Shown: positions 21,333-35,306 of the stretch, piece after piece
Layout of the letters: each line of letters starts with the position of its first letter
Numbering within the stretch: position 1 is the first letter of the stretch
Assembly: GCA_943704425.1 (NCBI GenBank)
Contig: CALSCP010000324.1
Span: forward strand, 22,732-67,424
Direction of reading: 5' to 3'
Source of the DNA: Ministeria vibrans ATCC 50519
Taxonomy: Eukaryota; Opisthokonta; Filasterea
Length of the DNA stretch: 44,693 nucleotides
Notes under the pieces: model-generated
What the model saw: only the letters and a program-made list of their open reading frames with translations
Told to the model about the DNA's origin: nothing
Databases searched by the model: none
Position numbers and translations under genes: made by a program

Positions 21333-24300
21333 GAGCATACGCACTACGAGCTGGTACAATCGACAAACCCCGAGCTGAACAAAGCGGTGATTCGCATCAA
21401 TGTGTTCCGGACGCATCGACAGACGATTCACTACATCCATCCGCGCGACGCCGCCAAGCTGACACACGCTGAGCTTTTGGTGATTGACGAGGCAGCGGCC
21501 ATTCCACTGCCATTTGTGCAGGCGCTCATGGGCCCCTACCTTGTCTTCATGGCCAGCACCATCAATGGCTACGAGGGCACGGGTCGCTCGCTCTCCCTCA
21601 AACTCATCCAGAAGCTGCGTCAGCAAAGTGCCACGTCGAGTCAGCAAGGCGCATCAGTGACGGCGCGTACTCTGCGCGAGATTACGCTGCACGAACCCAT
21701 TCGTTACGGTCTGCACGATCCCATCGAGCGCTGGCTCTACCGCGTGCTTTGCCTCGATGCCGCCACCGAGTCCGCCAATGCCCCGCTTGGCAAGACGCTC
21801 TCCGCCGGCGCTTGTCCGCCCCCCGCTCGCTGCGAACTTTTCTACATCAATCGTGACACACTCTTTTCATTTCACAAGGTGCCCTCTTGCGTGCAAAGTG
21901 CGTTCGTTTGAACCGAATGAACTGAACGCGTCATTGTCGTCTTGTGTTCTTTAGGCGTCAGAGGATTTTCTGCAGCGCCTGATGGCACTCTACGTGAGTG
22001 CGCACTACAAGAACACACCTAACGACCTGCAGCTCATGTCGGATGCACCCGCCCATCACCTCTTCTGTCTGCTGGGCCCTGTTGATCCCAACGAGGCCGC
22101 TCTTCCCGAAGTTCTCTGTGTTGTGCAGGTGAGTAGGATGAATATGATCATACCGTTGGGGGTTGGGAAATGGGGGATTGTGCCGAGTGTATGCTGAAAA
22201 ATTGTACAGGTGTGCATTGAAGGAGAGATCAGCCGACAGACCATGGCAAGTTCGCTTGCGCGTGGTGTGCGTGCCAGTGGCGATCTCATTCCTTGGATGA
22301 TCTCGCAGCAGTTTCAAGGTGACCACAGTCGAGTACAGCCGAGTGTTTCATAGACACTGACAACTCATCTGTGTGTAGACAATGAGTTTGCGAGTCTGTC
22401 GGGGGCGCGCATTGTACGAATTGCCACGCATCCCGACTACTCCGGGATGGGCTATGGCACGCGTGCCCTGGCACTGTTGCAGAAGTACTACCAGGGCGAC
22501 ATCATGGGCGACCTGGCCGAGGGCGCCGGAAGCGCATCAGCCACGTCCAAAACGTACGACAAGCTGTCATCACGTATAGTTGTTATTCATTTTGGGTTTA
22601 TGATGCCGTGCTTTTTGTGTGCTGGGTGTAGGTCAACCTCGAGCAATGGTAGCGAAGGATCATCGCTTTTGGACGAGCGTCTGGTGCCGCGACGACACAG
22701 TGCGCCACTGCTGAGTCGCTTGGCCGAACGACCCGCCGAACGACTGCACTACTTGGGTGTGAGCTACGGCATGACCAAACAACTGTATCGTTTCTGGAAG
22801 AAGGTAGACACGAACACTTTACGCGTTACAGAAAACGAAATGAATCATTGCGATTGATTGATTTTGATTTTAAATTTTTGATTTCGATTTTGATTTTGAT
22901 TTTGATTTTGATTTTGATTTTGATTTTGATTTTTTTTTGTTTTTTTTTTGTAGAACGGTTTCACACCAGTGTACCTGCGACAGACAACCAACGAGTTGAC
23001 AGGCGAGCATTCATGCATTATGCTTCGTGAACTTGCAGTGGATCCGTTGCGCATGACTGTGTCCGCCCCGGAGAACTGGCTCAACTCATACTGGCTCGGT
23101 ACTCCTGCGCACCTGTGTGCATGACGACGTGATCTGACTTATCTTGTTTTTAGACTTTCGCAAGCGCTTTGTGTCACTGCTGAGCATTTCCTTTCGCTCC
23201 TTCTCAACGTCGACTGCTCTGTCCATTTTGGAGCGCTCTGGCGATGCGAGTCTCAAACTGGCCGAGGACAGTGTCGGTGCGGCAGTGAAGACGAAGAATG
23301 CGGTGGATTGATTTTGTATGTCTGTAGATTTGGACGCAAGCGATGTGCGTCGACTGTTCACTGTGTACGATGTGAAGCGACTGGAGACGTACGCAGCGAA
23401 TTTGGTGGACTACCACATTGTTCTTGATCTTGTACCTCAGTTGGCGCGACTGTGGTTCCTCCGTCAGCTCAACGTAACGTGGATGGGTTGAATTTCAAGT
23501 TGCTGATATTTTTTCGTTTTACCTTGTTGTAGGCGAGTCTGACGGCAGTGCAGTGCAGCATTCTGCTTGGAATTGGTCTGCAAGCCAAGTCGATTGACGA
23601 TCTTGAGGTACGATTGCTGCTGTGCAGCGCACAACACACACTGATTGGGCGTGGTGCACTGTGTAGAAAGAACTCAACTTGCCCTCGGCGCAACTGATGG
23701 CGCTGTTCAACAAGACGGTGCGCAAACTGACCCAGAAACTGCGCTCCGCCTTTGAGGAGGAGATTGCGGCACGTCTGCCGACACTGGCTAAGCAACGCGA
23801 GCAGGAGGTGGAGATGGAGCCGCTGCGCGAGAGTGTTGACGAGGAACTGAGCAAGGCAGGAGAGAGTGTTCCTGAGTCAACGACAACGACATCGACCGCA
23901 TCCAAAGGACCCAAGCTGCCCTTCTCGGATGCAGTGTCCTTGAGTCAGTATGCGATTGATGGCACTGACGAGGCATGGACCGAGGCGCTGGCGACCGGCT
24001 CTGCCTCCGTCGTCTCCGTTAAAGGTACGCGTTCTACCCAGCCGTGTTCTCTTTTACACGGTTACCTCAATATGTTCAAATTTTAAATGTTGCGTGTGCT
24101 CGATCGTGTTCACCCGTGCCCCATCTTGCTTTTTACTTGCTCCTTTTTCATTTTGTTTCATCTTGTTCCTCTTGTTCACTGATTTATCTATGCCCAGTCT
24201 TGGTCGCCTACGCTCTGTATTCACTTACGATTTTGCTGTTTGTTATTTCTTCTTCTTTTTACTTCTTCCTCGCAACTGTGACCGATAATTCTTGCTCACT

Positions 24301-24451
24301 CGCTGTTCATTCTGCAGGCGAGAAGCGCAAGAAGCGTCTTGAGAATGAAGCAGAGCGCAACAGTGACCTGAAGCGCCTGCGCAAGTCGGAAGAGGACACG
24401 GGAATCAGCGGCTATGTGCCCAAGAAGAAGAAGTCAAAGTCAAAGAAGTGA
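21333..24451 (+). CDS. NAT10: RNA cytidine acetyltransferase NAT10/Kre33, 3' part (exons 7-17)
   Basis: Exons 21333-21878, 21955-22128, 22210-22318, 22379-22553, 22632-22803, 22954-23098, 23154-23276, 23328-23473, 23533-23607, 23667-24024 and 24318-24451 encode residues 337-1054. The first block, ELVQSTNPELNKAVIRINVF, directly follows FDALDMQ in NAT10 proteins. Helicase motif II is VIDEAAAIPLP and motif III region MASTINGYEGTGRSLSLKL. The GNAT acetyltransferase domain (about 530-760) contains HPDYSGMGYGTRAL, the acetyl-CoA loop, and ERPAERLHYLGVSYG, GFTPVYLRQT and GEHSCIMLR. The tail is basic and Lys-rich, as expected for a nucleolar protein. Introns 12-15 are only 51-59 nt. With the 5' part the protein is 1054 residues against about 1025 in human, so no residues appear lost. 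Confidence 0.95.
22882..22931 (+). repeat. (TTTTGA)n repeat in a NAT10 intron
   Basis: About eight TTTTGA/GATTTT hexamers fill the intron 22804-22953 just upstream of its poly-T and AG acceptor. Confidence 0.85.
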
Positions 24452-24457
24452 ACAAGA

Positions 24458-24463
24458 TTTATT
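24458..24463 (-). terminator. Likely polyadenylation signal of CHORDC1
   Basis: The minus strand reads AATAAA 37 nt after the CHORDC1 stop and only 7 nt past the NAT10 stop. The convergent transcripts therefore probably overlap at their 3' ends. The motif is canonical; use is inferred. Confidence 0.5.
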
Positions 24464-24499
24464 TCAGTATATATAAGGACGAGGCTGAGGGAGGGTCAT

Positions 24500-25327
24500 T
24501 TAGGAGCTTTCGGGCACAGCAATGGATTCCCAGTTGTGGTTGTCTGCCTTCCGCATGGAAATTTCCACTTTGGTCACTCCAATGATCACTTTGCTTTCAC
24601 TTGGATTGATCACCTAAGAGAGACCAAGGAGAGCCGGGTTGTTTAGGACGCATCGGTGGTCATACATTGGTCGTACTCCGCGTAGATCAACATTATGTTC
24701 AAACTCAAGGCCATCGTCATAGACTACGGTCGCACGCAGCTACGCAGTGTAGGATCAGCACGCATCTGTATTTTTTCTTCTTCATGTTTTTTTTTTTGTT
24801 TTTTCACTGTCATTACCTTTGTGGGATTAATTTTGAATGAAGACTTCTCGTAGTTGACATTTTTGACGTAAATGGCAACGGACACAGTGGTGGGAGTCTG
24901 GAACCAGTCGTTGCGCAGTTGCGTCTGCTTGAGGCGTTCAGTCTCGCGCTGCGCCTCCGTCTTGAACCACGCGTGCCCGTCTGCGTGTTCAGTGCACCCC
25001 TTCTGATCCAAGAAACAGTCAAAGTCCGTCGTGCGTTTCTCGCAACACGACCAAAACTTGTTTCCCTCGTGAAAGACGGGCGAGCCGGGGTGGTAGAAGC
25101 ACTCTGCGCTCTGGCTGCCGGTATACACAGCCCGGCATGCCTGACGCTGACACACCGTCCCATCCTCCGGCACACCTCCCGTACGCTCCACAGCAGCACC
25201 CTCCGCGTCGGCTGCATTTGCTTCGGCCGCCGCCGCCGCCGCCGCCGCTTTGCGAGCCTGCTCTTCCTTTGCCTTCTCGAATGCCTAATGGTCCGTCTCA
25301 GTATTCGACACGTCGCACCGACACACA

Positions 25328-25362
<35 letters not shown>

Positions 25363-26072
25363 AGCTCGACACCTTCTTTGCCCCTGGAAGCACCAACAGT
25401 TTCGCATCCACCAGTTCGTCATTGCTCTCGGGACGGAGGCCAAGGGGCTACAAAGAAATCGCATATCGAAGTGTCAACAAACCAGTTAGACTAACTAAGT
25501 CGCGATCAGTGCTGCTCACTTTGGGCGGTGGCGCGGCAGACACGCTAAACGACTCGCCCTGTAGAGCAAGCGCAGGTTGAATATGACATAGTCTAGTGGA
25601 CAGGCTACACTTACAGGCTTGAGCTTGTCCGCTTCGTTCGCCTTGGGCTTCTCCGGCTCGATCGGCTTCACGTTGGAGTGACGGCCCTTTGTGCATCTAC
25701 AGCAAGAGACGACGGGCGTCAGAATGCGCCTGGCGCGTGCCATCGGCATACCCGGGTATTTCAAGGAACTCGGTGAAGTCGGTCACGCGCTTCTTGCAGC
25801 AGCTCCAGCCCTTGACACACCGAAATTGCCAGAATCACTCGGTTGGTGCGCTCGTGCAGTGCACTCTGTCTCCTACCTTGTATCCTTCGTGGAAGATGGG
25901 CCCGCCCGGGTGGTGCTGGCATGCCAACTCGGAGTTGTCCGCCTCGTCAAAACTCTGGTTGCACGACTGCAGCAGGGAGGGCGGAGAGCGCCCTGGCATG
26001 AGCAGCGCACACTCGAAAAAAAAAAAGAAAAAAATCCACCTCAAGTACCTTATTGTAGCATTTCAAAGACAT
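24500..26072 (-). CDS. CHORDC1: CHORD and CS domain protein (CHORDC1/RAR1-type HSP90 co-chaperone)
   Basis: Nine exons (26049-26072, 25877-25966, 25752-25810, 25615-25696, 25520-25558, 25373-25447, 24817-25284, 24677-24739, 24500-24613) give 337 residues, the usual length for animal CHORDC1. CHORD-I is at about residues 5-60 (CYNKSCNQSFDEADN, CQHHPGGPIFHEGYKGWSCC, RVTDFTEFL, GCTKGRH). CHORD-II is at about 160-225 (CFYHPGSPVFHEG, FWSCCEKRTTDFDCFL, GCTEH). A p23-like CS domain follows (SVAIYVKNVNYEKSSFKINP, VEISMRKADNHNWESI). Each CHORD binds two zinc ions; the protein works with HSP90 and SGT1. Relative to animal CHORD-I, the second Cys position reads SC instead of GC. The first coding exon is only 24 nt. 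A poly-Ala stretch from GCC repeats lies between the CHORDs. Confidence 0.93.
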
Positions 26073-26469
26073 CGCTCGGGTGGATCTGCTTGGTATGGCA
26101 CGTCCCTGTGTATACTGTCTGGGCGCAAACAAGCTACTCGACGCGTCCGCGATTGATCTCTCGACTCACGAGAAAAAAAAAAAAAGTGAGGTGAAGACTG
26201 AAGGCTGAAGAGTAGTCGCATCCAGTGAAAAATTCAAAAGTAGTGGAGAGTGCATTGTTGAAGGTGGGCGAGGAACGATGTAATTTCGCCATTGGAATGC
26301 ATGGTATGATGAAGAGTGCCGTTGGAATATGATCCGCGGGGAAGGTGTGAGAGATTAGAGGCATGCGGGCGAATGGGGGAGCGATCTTGGCGAGCCTCCG
26401 AGCATTTGCGTCACTAACTCCTTTTTCCTGCCGCACGCGCAAAGGATACATTTTTTAATACGATTCACC
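26073..26469. promoter_or_regulatory. Shared divergent intergenic region of CHORDC1 and the Sel1-repeat gene
   Basis: The 397 bp separate two outward-facing starts and must contain both promoters. An A-tract lies at 26170-26184. I see no exact three-unit heat-shock element, TATA box or ORF of note. Confidence 0.45.
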
Positions 26470-29400
26470 ATGTCGTTGTATGGAGAAGGGCCTCCGCCAC
26501 TTGTAAGTGACTCGCGACGGGAATGCGTTTGTCGCTGCCGCAGTCTCGACGAAAAAAGTGTTTTTGTACAGACGAAGATCCGTTTATGCCAAGGCCCTCA
26601 CGCTACACAAGCGCGCCCTCGACCGGGTGTGCCGTTGGCTGTGTGTGTTGCGTGATCCTGCGCGAATGACTCGTGCCCGCCCCGCGTGTGTTCGCTTTGG
26701 GCAGAGTTTTGCTTTTCAACGCAACGCGTGACGTTACGTTTTTTTTTGTGGTGTGTTCTTTCCCATCTTAACCCGCAACGACTGCTTCCCTGTTTCTTGT
26801 CGATGGTATACGAGTGCATTGTGCTGAGTCGCTGGCCCCTTTGCGTACTCCCTGCTAAATGTTGTAAATGTTACCAAAATGTTTTTTCTTTTTTTTTTCT
26901 TTTTTTTTTTTTTGCGTCGCCAATGCAACACCATGTATGACACGCTGCGTGCACGACTGACCGAGGCTGGGTTTACTAGGAGCTGAAGCCAGCACTGGGC
27001 GACACGGCGGTGTACGCAGACGAGACTGTGCGGGAGAGCATCTACGGTGCGAACAAAAAAAAAAAGAAGAAGAAGATGACAATTGTGGTGGGATGGGTTT
27101 GGGTGGGGCGCCGCTTTGTGACTGACTGTGTCTCTGGTTGTGCCTCATATGGGGTGTTCGTGTAGGGCTGACGGGCAGCGACGCTCCGATTCTTGCTAAT
27201 GGGGACTCTCTCGCGGCGCAACCAAAGGAAAAGAAGGCATCGAATAGTTCGCTGCCTCCTTTGGAAGACGCCAGCGAGTACGTCGGGAGGGAGCCGACGG
27301 GCTACGAAGTGTCGGCGAATGCGATTGTCTACGCGCGAATTACATCGCTGCTGGACACACTGCTGACCAAGCTGGAGGACGACGCAGAGAGTGGCGAGTC
27401 GAAACCGAAAACGTCACGGTTGCCATCGAGCACGGGGACGGTCGGGAGGACAAGCAACTTTGCATCCGAAGCGGCCTTTCGAGCGGGTCAACAGTGCATC
27501 CAGTCGGGCGACATGGACGACGCAGTGAAGTTGTTTCAGGAAGCGGCGGAGCGCGGTCACGCTGGCGCCATGGTGAGTCTGGGCAACTGCCTGAGCGAGG
27601 GCCTTGCCATCGAGAAGGACGAAATTGCCGCAGCGCAGTGGTTTGAGCGTGCCGCGGAAATGGGTCATGCGGATGCGTTGACGTGTTTGGGCACGTGTTT
27701 TGCCAAGGGACGTGGGGTGGAAAAGAACAAAGAGCGCGCGGCAGAGTTGTACGGTGCGGCGGCGGCGCGTGGCTCGATCAAGGCCATGTTCAACCTGGGT
27801 TGGTGCTACGAGCACGGCATGGGAGTGTCCAAGGACGATCAGAAGTCGCGAGCGATGTACAAACAGGCGGCGGAGAATGGCGATGCCAAGGCGCAGTTTA
27901 TGCTGGGGCGATGCTACTACGAGGGCAAGGGAGTCACGCGCGACCTGCCGACCACCGTGCTCTACTACACCCGCGCCGCCAAGGGAGGCCATCCGGAGGC
28001 GCAGTTCAATCTGGGCTGTCTGTACGCAAACGGCGAGGGTGTGGTGCGCGACGAGTTGCGCGCTGTGCGCTACTACAAGGACGCCGCCGATAGTGGCCTC
28101 GAGAAGGCTCGCGACCAGATTGAGGCTATCCGACGCTACGCCGTTGCGCTCCATGCAATCGGCTTGCTCAACCTCGAAGCGCCCGCCGAGGAGCGTGTCA
28201 TGCCACCGCCCGTGCCGCAACGGTCGCTGTCGTTGCGCAAGAAGAAGAGGGATATCATCAATGGAGAGTCGAAGAAGAAGGTGTGGCGTGCGCTCGACGA
28301 GAGTGAGAAGTCCGTGACACGCACCTCGTCGATACGGCGCTTTTTCACGCGCGCTCGAAGTCAGAGCGCGCGCGGCAACAACAGTCATTTGTTTACGCCA
28401 GCATCCGAGTCGGACCGCAAGATCAGCTTTGACAAGGAGCCATCGTCGTCGCCGCTGGCCACGACACGAAGTTCGTCGGGTACCACGACACCCGATAAGC
28501 AGCGATCGCTACTGTCGTTGCGTCGACCCAGGAAGAACAAGCGTGATGTGAATTCGACGCCACCGATGACTGCCGAGTCGCCACCACCGTCGGACACATC
28601 AGATGTGGTACCCTGCTCACCCGAACGCAAACGTCTTCAAGCACTGCGTCTTGACGGTGCGACCACATCGTCGTCCAACGACCGTACGGTGGCCGCCTTT
28701 GAAATGAGTACGGTGCCACGCATCGGACGCGGCCTCGTACTCGGTCCGTCACTGGAGAGTGGCGCTGGCGAGCGAGGCGCTGGCGAGCGTGGCTCGGTTG
28801 TGCTGGGCGGACCATTGCCCGGGTCGCAGCCGCGCAAACTGTCGCTGACGAAGAAGCCGATGCTGCAGGCGGTGCCGCTGAAGACGGCGGAAGAAGGCGA
28901 CGCTATGACGGGCCTTTACGACTCGCTGTGGTCGATTAAGGAGGATCCGCGCTACCAGTCGCAGTCGTTGCGACACAACAGTATGCCGTCGCGCTTCAAG
29001 GACAACGTGACGGGCAGCAACGGGAGCGGCGGAAGCGGCTCGAGCACCCTGGAAGGCGACGACGACGACGAGAGTGGCTACGTACGGCGGAGCAACTCGG
29101 CACCGACGGTTGCGGTCAACCTGGTCGCCGGGGACTCAGACGAGGAGGGTCGAGAGGTGCGAGGAAAGGATGAGACACATGAGCCACTGTCGGAGGAGCT
29201 GTTTGGCAAGGTGGAGGCGATGGTGAAGCGGATGCTTGCGGACAACCCGGACGACGAGCTGCCGCCTAGACTGCAACAACTGATGGATCACATTGAGCAG
29301 AGGCGCAAGAACCAGGCGATGGGCATTGCGGCTCCACGAGCCCCTCGTGGTGGCGTTGTCAGCAGCATGTTTCAGCAGGAATCTACGTACGAGGTGGTCA

Positions 29401-29495
29401 CTGACAATATGGTGGACAGTGCGCGCACCGAACTGTTTGATCTGTTGTCGCGCGAGGGCGGGACCACTCGTGTTTCCGTCTTGCCCACCGAGTGA
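26470..29495 (+). CDS. Sel1-like (TPR-type) repeat protein with long disordered tail
   Basis: Exons 26470-26502, 26980-27046 and 27166-29495 give 809 residues. Residues about 140-330 contain at least five Sel1-like repeats of roughly 36 residues, shown by [66 protein letters not shown] and [13 protein letters not shown]. Such solenoids are protein-binding scaffolds, for example in chitin synthase activators (Skt5) and ERAD (SEL1L). There is no signal peptide or membrane segment, so a cytosolic scaffold is more likely than an ERAD subunit. The rest is Ser/Pro/charged and probably disordered, with many possible phosphorylation sites ([15 protein letters not shown]). I cannot name an orthologue. 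Intron 1 (26503-26979) is long and poly-T rich. Confidence 0.82.
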
Positions 29496-29521
29496 CCAAC
29501 ATTGCCTTCACGGTTGTACAC

Positions 29522-29954
<433 letters not shown>

Positions 29955-31460
29955 ATGGGGGGAGGATCATCTAAAATTGACGGGGTGCTTAGCGAGGCAC
30001 CGGAAAGCACTCGAGTTTTTGGATTGGAAAATTTCGGCAACACTTGCTATGCGAATTCTGTGTTGCAGGCGCTCTATTCGTGCCATCCATTCCGTGCACA
30101 CGTCTTACAGCATGTAGGTTCACGCGAGAGCGTTTCTCTCTCTTTCTCCGGGGAGCGAGTGGAGAGTGGAAAACGACGCCAACTGAACTTGCCCTTTGCT
30201 GTGTGTAGAGTCGTGTGGAAGCGCACGAGAACGACGACTCGTTGTTGAGGAGACTCGGCGAGCTGTTTGAAACGATCGAAGATCAAAAGAAAAAGACGGG
30301 TAGGGCAGAAGGAGGAGACGAGAGAGGAGACGCACAACGATAATAATGCGTCCCTGTCCGTCTGTCGTCTGTGTGTGTAGGTGTCGTCGCCCCTCGCAAA
30401 TTTGTTAGCAAAGTGCGCTCGGAGAACGCCCTTTTTAGTGGATATATGCATCAGGTAAGTAAAGATGGTGTAGAGCTAGCGAGTAAAGGATAGTAATTAA
30501 GAGAAAGAGAATCGAGAGCTGTACGACATAATTATTTTATTATTATTATTATTATGAGTATTATTATTATTAGTAGTAGTATTAATTATTATTGTTTGTG
30601 TGTAGGACGCTCATGAGTTCCTCAATTATGTTCTGAATTCCATCTCGGAGCTGCTTGAAAAGCGTGAGAAGGAAAAGATTGAGCGCAAAGGCAGCAAAGG
30701 TGTTGGGACAGCGAGTGTTGATCGCGGGGACACGCCGCCCAAGCCCAAGACGTGGGTACATAACATATTCGCCGGCGTACTGAGCACCGAGACGACGTGT
30801 CTCAATTGTGAGTGTGTGAGCACGCGTGACGAGGAGTTCCTGGACTTGAGCATTGATATTTCGCCGAATGCAAGCATCTCGGGGTGTCTTCGACAGTTTA
30901 GCGAATTGGAAGTGATGCGAGGCGACCAAAAGTACCACTGCGACTCGTGTAACAGCCTTCAGGAAGCGACGCGCGGGATGCGGGTCAAAGCACTGCCTAC
31001 GGTCCTTGCGTTGCATCTAAAGCGATTCAAGTACATGGAACATTTGCAACGACACCAAAAGCTACATTCTCGTGTCGTGTTCCCGCGAGAACTTCGACTG
31101 TTCACAACGACGGGGCATGCGACGCGCGACGACCGCATGTACGACTTGCTTGCAGTGGTGGTGCATGTGGGAGCAGGGCCATCGCACGGGCACTATGTGG
31201 CGCTGGTGCGCATGTGGCAGACACCGCACTGGATTGTGTTTGACGACGATGTGGTGCGCCTTGTCGACGCATCCGCCATCGACGAGTTTTTCGGCTCGCC
31301 TGACGTTGCCTCAGCCCGCGGCACCTCCACTGGTTACATTCTCTTCTACCAGACGCGTCCTGGCGCAGTGGGCGACGCTGTGCCTGTCTACCCCTCTCCC
31401 GACGAGCCAGTCGACCCTGCTGGGGACGATGTCGAGGACCCGGTCTCCTCCGTCCCCTGA
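29955..31460 (+). CDS. USP12: USP12/USP46-type ubiquitin carboxyl-terminal hydrolase
   Basis: Exons 29955-30113, 30209-30299, 30381-30454 and 30606-31460 give 392 residues, close to the roughly 370 of USP12/46. The Cys box is FGLENFGNTCYANSVLQALY, with nucleophile Cys31. QDAHEFLNYVLN follows, then a zinc ribbon (CLNCEC ... CDSCN), ALHLKRFKYMEHLQRHQKL, and the His box GPSHGHYVALVRMW with WIVFDDDVV. LHLKRFKYME and RVVFPRELRLF are characteristic of the USP12/46 subfamily, which is activated by WD40 proteins UAF1/WDR48 and WDR20. The enzyme removes ubiquitin from substrates. The start MGGGSSK fits an N-myristoylation signal (Gly2, Ser6), suggesting membrane association; an upstream in-frame ATG at 29865 is less likely. 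Confidence 0.93.
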
Positions 31461-31621
31461 CTGGCGCACGCTGTTCAAACACGCTCGACTGTACACTTTC
31501 TCCTTATATAAAAATAATAACAATCATGATTAATTTTTAATCTAATTATTGTGACGATTATTACGAACGACGTAAACGTCTTTTGATCGGGTTTCAGGTG
31601 TGTTGCTAAAATTGTGATTCA

Positions 31622-33160
<1,539 letters not shown>

Positions 33161-33466
33161 CGAAAACAAAATCAATAAAATATAATTAATCTCGAGCATA
33201 ATGATTAGGTCATTAGTCAGTTGTGCTGTAAAATTCTAGGGACTAACGCCCATAGATACCATTTGCCGCTCTTGATCAATGATGGAAGGAAATGCAAGAC
33301 AAACCACTCTCACATTTTACAGGAGCATCAAAAGGAAGTGCAAACAAACAACAATTATCGTGAGCGACTAAGGGGGTCTTGAGTCGAGACAAGGGAGGGA
33401 GACAGGCTGATGCAATGGAAGAGTCTATTTTTGTTCAATGAAACAAACAAAGCCACAGCGAAGCTT
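33161..33466. other. Intergenic region between GST-like and kinase-aldolase genes
   Basis: The 306 bp between two minus-strand genes hold the kinase-aldolase 3' UTR and the GST-like promoter. I see no further gene. Confidence 0.4.
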
Positions 33467-35137
33467 TTACATTTCCGTTGTGCGCGGAAAGCGGCGTTGG
33501 ACAGCCTGATACAGCTCGTGAGCTTGCGTCCGCCCGTGTGATTTCCAGTGTTCGGTTGCCGCCTAGAATACGAGCATTAGTAGGAGGTGAAAGGGATGAG
33601 ACTCGAGCGTACGGCAACGTCTTGGGGATCGGCTGTCACAGGCAGACTCACGTCAGCGCCGACAAGGGCACGGCCAATGCCACAGCCGACGGCACCGGCG
33701 TCCCACCAGGCAGACACGTTGCTGGGAGAGATGCCACCCGAGGGCATGATGTTGAGTGCGGCCAGGGGAGTGACGCCCAGCATGGACTTGAGGACGGACG
33801 GGGAGGAGACAAGGGATGCATGAAACAGCTTGATAAATGATGCACCGCGTCGATAGCACGACCACCTGAGCGTGTTTTAAATGGGAAAGAGAGATAGAGC
33901 GAGAACATTGTTAAGCTATAAATGGTAGTCAGATGGCGCTAGCGCACGTACCATTCGTTGGTAGTGAACGCAGACGGAACGGGCACAACGTCGAGACGCA
34001 AGCAGGTCTCGATGAAGCCGAGCGGGTTAATGGGTGATAGAAAGAAGCGAGCTCCAAGCTGCTTGGCAGTCGCAATGTCACACACAGAATCATCCATGAC
34101 AGTGCCCACACCAAGCACCACGTCAGCACTAATAGGAATGCGACTGCGCAGCGTGCTCAACACACGCTGCCACTCCACCGTGTCAAGGGTCACTTCCAGC
34201 GCACGCGCACCCATCGCCACAAGCTCGAGCTACAAAACAGAGAATGGAAGGGCGGAACGGTGAGGAGTATTAGTCAAGAGAGCAAAGGCATCACAAACAA
34301 CACAACACGTACGCCTCGCTCAATGGCAACGTCGGGGTTCTTGGCGCGGATAATAGACACGACGCCGCACGTGCGCAACATATGACTCGTCTGCTCAAGC
34401 TCACTAGACGCAACCACCGACCCGCCACTGACGAGTGCCTCCGTGCCGCTCCAGCGCGCCTCACTCTCGTCCAACTGCGCACGGTCGACACGTGAAAAGT
34501 CGCCCTTGGTCTCCTGACACAAAGCGGCCATGAGATCGGCGCGACGCAACGCACGCGAATCCAGAACGTTGTCCATACACCAATCAGCAAAGCCCGCCGC
34601 CCACGCACTTCCCCCACCACACTCCTCCTGCACCTGATGCACCACCACGGTGTCCTGCGTCGACACCCATTCCGACGCTGTCCACATCACACTCCATCGT
34701 CGCTGTACCCCCGTCTGAGTGTCGCGCGTCTTGAAGCAGCTCGCAAGACGAGGAACACCACTGGCGCGGCGAACAGCCGCGCCATACGCGTGCCACTCGT
34801 CCATGCTTGCCGTCTCCTCCATTGACGGCTGGACCAGCTCGAGACCAAGGTGTTCGGCCAGATCGCAAATGCTGCCACGGCTCATGATCAGCACATACAG
34901 CGACGCCAAATAGGGCTTCATAACGTCCCAAAGGGTCGCAAACGAACCGAGCTGCTTCCGATGGTTGAAATCGAGCGAAAGAGTGGCACCCTGCGAAACG
35001 GCTGCGTCCATGGCACGGCACCACCAGATACAACTCTGCTGCGACACGAGAGGCGTAATTCCCGTCGCGTGCACCCACACAGACCTGCAATGCAATTTCC
35101 AATGCAAAAGATCAATAATAATAATTATTAATTATTC

Positions 35138-35181
<44 letters not shown>

Positions 35182-35262
35182 GTATTATTATTATTATTAT
35201 TATAGTAGTAGTATTGTTATTATTATCATAGTATTATAACTATTAAATTATTATATATTATA

Positions 35263-35306
<44 letters not shown>

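Noticed and set aside
21009-21647. Open frame crossing the N gap
   Set aside because: It joins unrelated sequence through N and poly-A/T. The downstream part is antisense to NAT10 exon 7.
22554-22569. Donor at CAC|GTATAG (22570) for NAT10 exon 10
   Set aside because: It puts the next exon out of frame. The AC|GTACGA donor after 22553 restores the phase and the ERPAERLHYLGVSYG block.
27414-28388. 324-codon minus-strand frame over the Sel1-repeat exon
   Set aside because: It lies wholly inside a clear Sel1-repeat coding exon and resembles no family; shadow of GC-rich coding sequence.
33161-33199. Upstream ATG for the GST-like protein
   Set aside because: The added codons are AT-rich and unlike the GC-rich exon, so the ATG at 33160 is preferred. 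Not excluded.
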